Shown: piece after piece, positions 59,102 to 64,000 of the stretch | How the letters are laid out: each line of letters opens with the position of its first letter | Numbering within the stretch: the first letter of the stretch is position 1 | Assembly: GCF_031157835.1 (NCBI RefSeq) | Contig: NZ_JAVIDR010000004.1 | Coordinates: 1 to 64,000, forward strand | Source of the DNA: Acinetobacter rudis | Lineage (GTDB): Bacteria > Pseudomonadota > Gammaproteobacteria > Pseudomonadales > Moraxellaceae | DNA: 64,000 nt | Reading direction: 5' to 3' | Position numbers and translations under genes: made by a program | The notes under the pieces: model-generated | The model's input: the letters and a program-made list of their open reading frames with translations, nothing else | What the model was told of the DNA's origin: nothing | Databases searched by the model: none

Positions 59102-60400
59102 ATGTCATCTAATCCAAGTTCTGGTTTACAAAAGAGCCGTTTTTTTGCCAATGTTGCTTTGATCATGGCAGCGCTGACTTGGGTATTTCTGTTAGTGATG
59201 GCTAAAGTATTCCCTGAACAGAGTTGGTGGATTCATATTTTGGTCTTATCTGCTGAAGCGGGTATGGTTGGTGGTTTGGCTGATTGGTATGCTGTTACTG
59301 TGTTATTCCGCAATCCTTTTGGCCATATTCCAATCCCTAAGTTTTTAAAAGATCATACTGAAATTATTCCACGTAATAAGGCACGCATTGCCGAATCAAT
59401 GGGGCGCTTTGTACAAGAAAATTTTTTATCTCCACAAATTGTAGAAAAAAGTTTAGCCAGTACCGATTTGAGTATGGCTTTAGGGAAATGGCTGACTAAC
59501 CCCAAAAACAATACTCAAGTAACTGAAATGGTTCAGCAAATATTACCTAAGGTTTTTGAGTTTGTTGGGCAACAACAGATTGCAAATTTTATTCAAAATA
59601 ATAGTGTGCAATGGCTACGTCATACTCAAATTAATCAATTAAGTAGCCAGATGTTGCGTGCTGTACTTGAAAATGATTTCCATCAAGATGTTTTACAACG
59701 TGGTTTAGATGTTTTGCATCAATGGATTGTTCAACATCCAGAAAAAGCGCAGCAATTGACGCGAAAATTGTTAAAAGAGCTTGGGGTTTGGAAGTTTGCA
59801 AAAGGAATGAGTTGGTTTGGCATAGATGTACAACAACGTACAGTGGACAGTTTTTTGGAGAAAGTTGAGTCGATGTTGGCTGATCCAGAGCATCATTATC
59901 GTCAACAGATTGAAGAGTTTGCACAGCAACTCATGTTACAGCTTGCAGATTCAAATAGTGCCGCAAGTATTCAGCTCAATCAAACTAAAAATGCCTTACT
60001 CGATAGTGATGCTGTACTCAACTTTATTCGTGGGGCAATTGTGATTATATGTGATGTTATAAAGGCCGATTTACAAAAGCCAGACTCAGGTATCGCAGAA
60101 AATTTACGTGCTGCCATTCAGCAAATTGGTGAAAATTTGGTAGAAAATCAAGCTGTACGAGATTTACTTAACCTACGTATGACAGGTTTAGCAATTCAAT
60201 TGAGTGACCAATACAGTGAAAAGGTGATTTTGTTTATTAGTGAGCGTATTCATGAGTGGGATTCTACTGAAATGATTAACAAGATTGAAAATGAAGTTGG
60301 TGGCGATTTACACATGATTCGTGTCAATGGTGTGGTTGTTGGGGCATTTATTGGTTTGAGTTTAGGGATTATTCGTGCATTATTTGATTGGTTCATTTAG
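59102..60400 (+). CDS. DUF445 membrane protein
   Basis: A 432-residue protein with two N-terminal and one C-terminal membrane segment (VALIMAALTWVFLLVMAKVF, GGLADWYAVTVLF motif, VVGAFIGLSLGIIRALFDWF) and a long helical domain between. The GGLADWYAV motif is diagnostic of DUF445 (YjiN-like). Function unknown. The gene may be co-transcribed with the lipoprotein upstream. Confidence 0.88.
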   Translation: MSSNPSSGLQKSRFFANVALIMAALTWVFLLVMAKVFPEQSWWIHILVLSAEAGMVGGLADWYAVTVLFRNPFGHIPIPKFLKDHTEIIPRNKARIAESMGRFVQENFLSPQIVEKSLASTDLSMALGKWLTNPKNNTQVTEMVQQILPKVFEFVGQQQIANFIQNNSVQWLRHTQINQLSSQMLRAVLENDFHQDVLQRGLDVLHQWIVQHPEKAQQLTRKLLKELGVWKFAKGMSWFGIDVQQRTVDSFLEKVESMLADPEHHYRQQIEEFAQQLMLQLADSNSAASIQLNQTKNALLDSDAVLNFIRGAIVIICDVIKADLQKPDSGIAENLRAAIQQIGENLVENQAVRDLLNLRMTGLAIQLSDQYSEKVILFISERIHEWDSTEMINKIENEVGGDLHMIRVNGVVVGAFIGLSLGIIRALFDWFI

Positions 60401-60699
60401 TTCATTTTTTCAAATTCAAAATGGCTTTTCCATGCTAGAGCATAAACTCAATGCTATACATCTACGCTAGAACATCATAAAATTACAATGATTCTTACAC
60501 CAGTCACATACTGGTAAATATTGATTATTATATGTTGCTCTAATGGCTTGTTCAGTGAAACCAGCCGGCTATAGAGCTTTCTTTTGCTTTTAAATATCAG
60601 TTTAGTGGAGCACATCTTTTAGAGATGTTGCTCTCAATATCTGTCGCTGCTCGTTGATTATATGACCCTAGCGCAAATCTATTGGACCTGAAAATAAAT
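60401..60699. other. intergenic region before the MATE gene
   Basis: About 300 bp without a gene. The only visible structure is an inverted repeat ACCAGT/ACTGGT (60499-60515). No clear promoter seen. Confidence 0.4.
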
Positions 60700-62067
60700 A
60701 TGCCACCTCGTCACAGCCTGATTGATCAACCTCAATTTGGAAAAACTTTTTTATTGTTTTTATTGCCCTTAATTGCAACCAATATTTTGCAAAATTTATC
60801 TGGCACTATTAACGTCATTTTTGTTGGAAAAATGATGGGGGTTAAAGCTGTTGCTGCAATTTCAGTTTTTTTCCCAATTATCTTTTTTCTTTTGGCATTT
60901 GTGATTGGGTTATCTGCTGGTACGATGGTTTTGATTGGTCAAGCATGGGGCGCTCAAGATCTACATAAAGTTCGCTCTATTATTGGTTCTACTTTGTTTT
61001 TGACTTTAGTCGGTGGCACTGTAATCGCGGTATTAGGAGGAGCATTTGCGCAGCCTCTATTGCTGTTATTGGGGGTGGACCCTTCAATTATGCATTTGAC
61101 TTTGCCTTATGTGCAGTGGATGTTGTTTAGTAGCCCAATCTTATTTGTATATATTATTCTGACATCAATTTTAAGGGGTGTTGGCGATAGTGTTACTCCA
61201 TTAATTGCTTTGAGTTTAACCAGTGTATTGGGTTTGATCATTACCCCTGCTCTGATTGATGGTTATGGCTTTTTACCACGCCTTGGCATTATTTCTCCAG
61301 CAATTGCGAGTATTGTTGGTTATTTGGCTGTGCTGGTTTTTTTATATTATTTCTTACGTAAGAAAAAACATCCATTACAGTTTGATCGTGAGCTAATTAA
61401 ACAAATTCGCTATCACCCTGAGAATACCGCTATGGTTTTAAAGTTAGGTATTCCAACGGGTATTCAAATGGTCACCAATGCAATGGCAGGTCTGGTGGTG
61501 ATTGGTTTGGTCAATCAGCATGGTGCTCATGCAACGGCAGCTTATGGTGCGGTTAACCAAGTGCTCAATTATATTCAGTTTCCAGCAATTTCCATTTCAA
61601 TAGCAGCTTCAATTTTTGCAGCTCAAGCCATTGGTGCTGGTAAAGCTCAGTTATTAAGTAAAGTGACCAAGACCGCTTTGAAGATGAATATATTCTTTAC
61701 TGGGGTTTTAGTGATCTTAGCGTATTTATTTTCAAAATATCTGATGGCGCTATTTATTACTGATCCCAATGTCATGGAATTAGGGCAAAATCTATTATTT
61801 ATTGTCTTATGGTCGTACTTGTTTTTTGGTGCTGCTGCAATTTTTGCTGCCATTATGCGTAGCAGTGGAACGGTTACTGTGCCTATGCTTATTAATATTG
61901 CTGCGATTGTTTTGATTGAGTTGCCATGTGCATATGGTTTTAGCAATAGATGGGGGTTAACAGGGATTTGGTATGCTTACGCACTGGCATTTTTCATGCT
62001 CTGTATGATGCAAGCTACATACTACCAGTTTGTGTGGAAGAAAAAGACCATTAAAGTTTTGATCTAA
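60700..62067 (+). CDS. MATE-family efflux transporter
   Basis: A 455-residue protein with twelve membrane segments and the MATE pattern (LSGTINVIFVGKMMGVKAVAA, LPYVQWMLFSSPILFVYIIL, LKLGIPTGIQMVTNAMAGLV). It exports cationic drugs or metabolites using a Na+ or H+ gradient; substrate unknown. ATG 60700 (MPPRHSLIDQP) is chosen over TTG 60682. Confidence 0.88.
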   Translation: MPPRHSLIDQPQFGKTFLLFLLPLIATNILQNLSGTINVIFVGKMMGVKAVAAISVFFPIIFFLLAFVIGLSAGTMVLIGQAWGAQDLHKVRSIIGSTLFLTLVGGTVIAVLGGAFAQPLLLLLGVDPSIMHLTLPYVQWMLFSSPILFVYIILTSILRGVGDSVTPLIALSLTSVLGLIITPALIDGYGFLPRLGIISPAIASIVGYLAVLVFLYYFLRKKKHPLQFDRELIKQIRYHPENTAMVLKLGIPTGIQMVTNAMAGLVVIGLVNQHGAHATAAYGAVNQVLNYIQFPAISISIAASIFAAQAIGAGKAQLLSKVTKTALKMNIFFTGVLVILAYLFSKYLMALFITDPNVMELGQNLLFIVLWSYLFFGAAAIFAAIMRSSGTVTVPMLINIAAIVLIELPCAYGFSNRWGLTGIWYAYALAFFMLCMMQATYYQFVWKKKTIKVLI

Positions 62068-62073
62068 AGTATT

Positions 62074-62107
62074 TCCCCCTTTAACCACAACGTTAAAGGG
62101 GGATTTT
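62074..62107. terminator. terminator between MATE and SDR genes
   Basis: TCCCCCTTTAAC, CACAAC loop, GTTAAAGGGGGA and a TTTT run: a 12-bp perfect stem serving the MATE gene. Confidence 0.85.
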
Positions 62108-62118
62108 ATCGCTGAAGG

Positions 62119-62955
62119 TTAAAGCTTCTTACCTAAACCCATTACAATTTTAGTGATCTTTTGATATCCAGTTGGTAATACACGCTGCATGAGATCTATT
62201 GCTTTGGCATCTGAGCCAATAAGAAGACGACGTTTGTCTTTTATTACAGCATCTAAGATTTGCTGTGCTGCATCTTCAGGTGGGGTGCGTAGTAATTTAT
62301 TAAATGAAGCAATCGATTTTTCTGCATTCATACCCAAACTATCGAGACTGGTATTAGAGCGTGCTGATCTTGCAATGTTGGTACGAATTCCCCCTGGGTG
62401 TACACATAGCGCACTAACACCACATTGTTGCATGTCTAATTCTTGACGTAGTGATTCAGTGAAACCACGTACTGCAAATTTAGTTGCATTATATGCCGAT
62501 TGGCTAGGTTGAGCAGTTAAGCCAAATAGGCTGGAAATGTTGATGATATGCCCTGAGTGAGTTTGCTTGATGTAGGGTAAAAATTCCTTAGTCCCATAAA
62601 CCACACCCCAGAAATTAATATTTACAATCCACTCCAGTTCTTCATAGCTCGCTCCTTCAACTGTAGAAGCCAATGCAACACCCGCATTGTTAAAGATCAT
62701 ATTGACAGAACCGTGATTCTTTACAGTTTCTTCAGCCCATGCTCGTACTGCATCGCGGTCTGCTACATTTAGACGTGTTGTTGTGATGCGGACTTGATAA
62801 GGTTTTAATTTTTCTACGGTTTCTGCTAAGCCCTGTTCATTGATATCACTAAGAGAGAGGTGGCAGCCTTGTTTGGCAAGTAATATCGCAAGTTGTTGGC
62901 CAATGCCTGAACCCGCACCCGTGATTGCAGCTACTTTATTGTCAAAATTTTTCAT
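62119..62955 (-). CDS. short-chain dehydrogenase/reductase
   Basis: A 278-residue SDR oxidoreductase. The NAD(P)-binding TGAGSGIG is at 12-19; catalytic Ser141 or 142, Tyr155 and Lys159 (YNATK) are intact. Substrate unknown. It is divergent from a TetR regulator. A perfect TetR-like operator covers the -35 of its promoter (63023-63051), so the SDR gene is probably derepressed by the regulator's ligand. Confidence 0.88.
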   Translation of the reverse strand: MKNFDNKVAAITGAGSGIGQQLAILLAKQGCHLSLSDINEQGLAETVEKLKPYQVRITTTRLNVADRDAVRAWAEETVKNHGSVNMIFNNAGVALASTVEGASYEELEWIVNINFWGVVYGTKEFLPYIKQTHSGHIINISSLFGLTAQPSQSAYNATKFAVRGFTESLRQELDMQQCGVSALCVHPGGIRTNIARSARSNTSLDSLGMNAEKSIASFNKLLRTPPEDAAQQILDAVIKDKRRLLIGSDAKAIDLMQRVLPTGYQKITKIVMGLGKKL

Positions 62956-63022
62956 TGTTCATCCTTAGTTATTGGGAACTATGCTCAGTCACATTGTGGT
63001 TAAGTGTGGCATGTTAGGATTT

Positions 63023-63051
63023 ACTATAAATTTGACAATACATATTGTCAA
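63023..63051 (-). promoter_or_regulatory. SDR promoter
   Basis: On the minus strand TTGACA (63046-63051), a 17-nt spacer and TATAGT (63023-63028) form a near-consensus promoter about 70 bp from the SDR start. Confidence 0.75.
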
Positions 63052-63053
63052 AT
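63030..63053. promoter_or_regulatory. TetR-type operator
   Basis: ATTTGACAATA, CA, TATTGTCAAAT: a perfect 11-2-11 palindrome in the SDR/TetR intergenic region, overlapping the SDR -35. It contains TTGACA on both strands. Ideal for the neighbouring TetR repressor. Confidence 0.7.
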
Positions 63054-63156
63054 ATTAAAAATGACGGGTATGATCATCAATACCGTTCTTGCATAGGTTT
63101 CAATGTTGAACCTTGCTAGAATACTTGAATATCAACAATAGGAAATTTTACTGACA

Positions 63157-63840
63157 ATGACCCAGAACCATTCATGCATATTAGATGACTCTGCAGCAGT
63201 AAATTCTGCAACAAAGGAGCGCCAATTTAAGGGCTTATCTTTGGCTGAAAGAAAAACAGTACGTCGTGAAAAACTCATTGAGGCTGGCATTGAGGTGTAT
63301 GGGAAACAAGGTTTTTTTTCGGTTACGGTCAAAGATATTTGTAATGAAGCAAAACTCACTGAACGTTATTTTTACGAGTCTTTTAAGAAAAGTGAGCACT
63401 TATTTCAGAGCATTTTTTTACAATTAGTTGAGAAATTAGAAACAACCGTCATGCAGGCGATTTTTGCAGCTGCCCCAGATTCACATTTGATGGTACGTTC
63501 TGGTCTTACAGCATTATTTGAGTTATTAAAAAACGATCCACGTATCGCCCGTATTCTTTATGTAGACGCAATGCTGGTGCGAGAATTACATAATCAGGCG
63601 ACGATTCAAGAGTCAATGGGACGTTTTGATCGTATGATTCAGTCTTTTGTAATGTTACTCTTACCTAAATTACAAAAAAGTCCAGCAGAAATTTCGTTGG
63701 TCGCAACGGGCCTGAATGGCTATGTTACTCAAGTTGCGATACGTTGGGTTATGGGAGGCTTTAAACAATCACAAGAAGATATTATTGCTGCTTGTGAAAT
63801 TGTATTTGAAGCAATGATTGCAAAGTTTATGGATAAATAA
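63157..63840 (+). CDS. TetR-family transcriptional repressor
   Basis: A 227-residue regulator. A short N-terminal extension precedes the helix-turn-helix (RREKLIEAGIEVYGKQGFFS, VTVKDICNEAKLTERYFYES), the diagnostic TetR start; the C-terminal ligand-binding domain is unassigned. It is divergent from the SDR gene, with a perfect palindromic operator between them, so it likely represses the SDR gene and itself. Confidence 0.9.
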   Translation: MTQNHSCILDDSAAVNSATKERQFKGLSLAERKTVRREKLIEAGIEVYGKQGFFSVTVKDICNEAKLTERYFYESFKKSEHLFQSIFLQLVEKLETTVMQAIFAAAPDSHLMVRSGLTALFELLKNDPRIARILYVDAMLVRELHNQATIQESMGRFDRMIQSFVMLLLPKLQKSPAEISLVATGLNGYVTQVAIRWVMGGFKQSQEDIIAACEIVFEAMIAKFMDK

Positions 63841-64000
63841 GAGCGCTTCTGATGAAGTGATATGCAACCTCTATTTTAACTTTAAGATGCGGAGGTCATC
63901 GTTTTGTCATGCGTTTCACGATGTTTTGTCACAAATAATTGCAAAAATAACTGCATAGATCATTTTTGCAATGATACTGTCATAATTAATCTTTGTAATA
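63841..64000. other. right-edge intergenic sequence
   Basis: The last 160 bases carry no open frame or RNA feature I can support; the next gene lies beyond the window. Confidence 0.5.

Overview
The window is chromosomal DNA of an Acinetobacter species (Gammaproteobacteria, Moraxellaceae). The evidence is the AT-rich composition, the replication-origin gene order (dnaA-dnaN-recF-gyrB leaving oriC leftward, rpmH-rnpA-yidD-yidC-mnmE leaving rightward) and the character of the encoded proteins. I cannot name the species. Almost everything is ordinary core genome. I see no prophage, insertion sequence, CRISPR array, tRNA or integrated island.

Layout. 1-275: probable promoter and leader of a ribosomal RNA operon reading off the left edge. 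619-1275: YczE-like membrane protein. 1378-4969: tauABCD, taurine/sulfonate import and desulfonation. 5226-10384: tyrS, anmK, erpA and a YheS-type ABC-F ATPase. 10385-11168: a noncoding stretch that resembles oriC, and a small NTF2-like gene. 11310-17604: gyrB, recF, dnaN, dnaA. 17605-18297: oriC. 18298-22384: rpmH, rnpA, yidD, yidC, mnmE. 22478-26567: GNAT enzyme, two AraC-type regulators flanking azlCD, and an MFS transporter remnant. 26568-27936: divergent RcnR/DmeR-type regulator and DmeF-type metal exporter. 28005-39502: dsbC, glsB-like, hpt, guaD, a nucleotidyltransferase, terC behind a yybP-ykoY riboswitch, an MFS transporter, mpl, dapB and dnaJ. 40347-51357: ppc, rarA, ycgN, several small envelope or stress genes, an HPF-like gene and two outer-membrane proteins. 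51456-63840: parE, two alpha/beta hydrolases, dsbB, gshA, a lipoprotein, a DUF445 protein, a MATE exporter and a divergent SDR/TetR pair.

How the genes work together. The origin block holds initiation (DnaA), the sliding clamp (DnaN), gap repair (RecF) and supercoiling (GyrB). The rightward block couples RNase P protein, ribosomal protein L34, membrane-protein insertion and tRNA modification. Sulfur scavenging (tauABCD), Ni/Co efflux (dmeRF), Mn-responsive terC, disulfide-bond chemistry (dsbB, dsbC), glutathione synthesis (gshA) and wall recycling (anmK, mpl) are spread around it.

The observations most worth a second look are regulatory. They are: a second DnaA-box and AT-12-mer cluster just beyond gyrB, 7 kb from oriC, sharing an exact 12-mer with oriC; a perfect parS palindrome inside tauC with degenerate copies in recF, dmeF and guaD; a 24-bp perfect palindrome over the rpmH stop codon; paired RcnR-type operators, one containing an ATG; a TetR-type operator lying on a near-consensus promoter; and the riboswitch in front of terC. 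I did not find a convincing wholly new multi-gene system.
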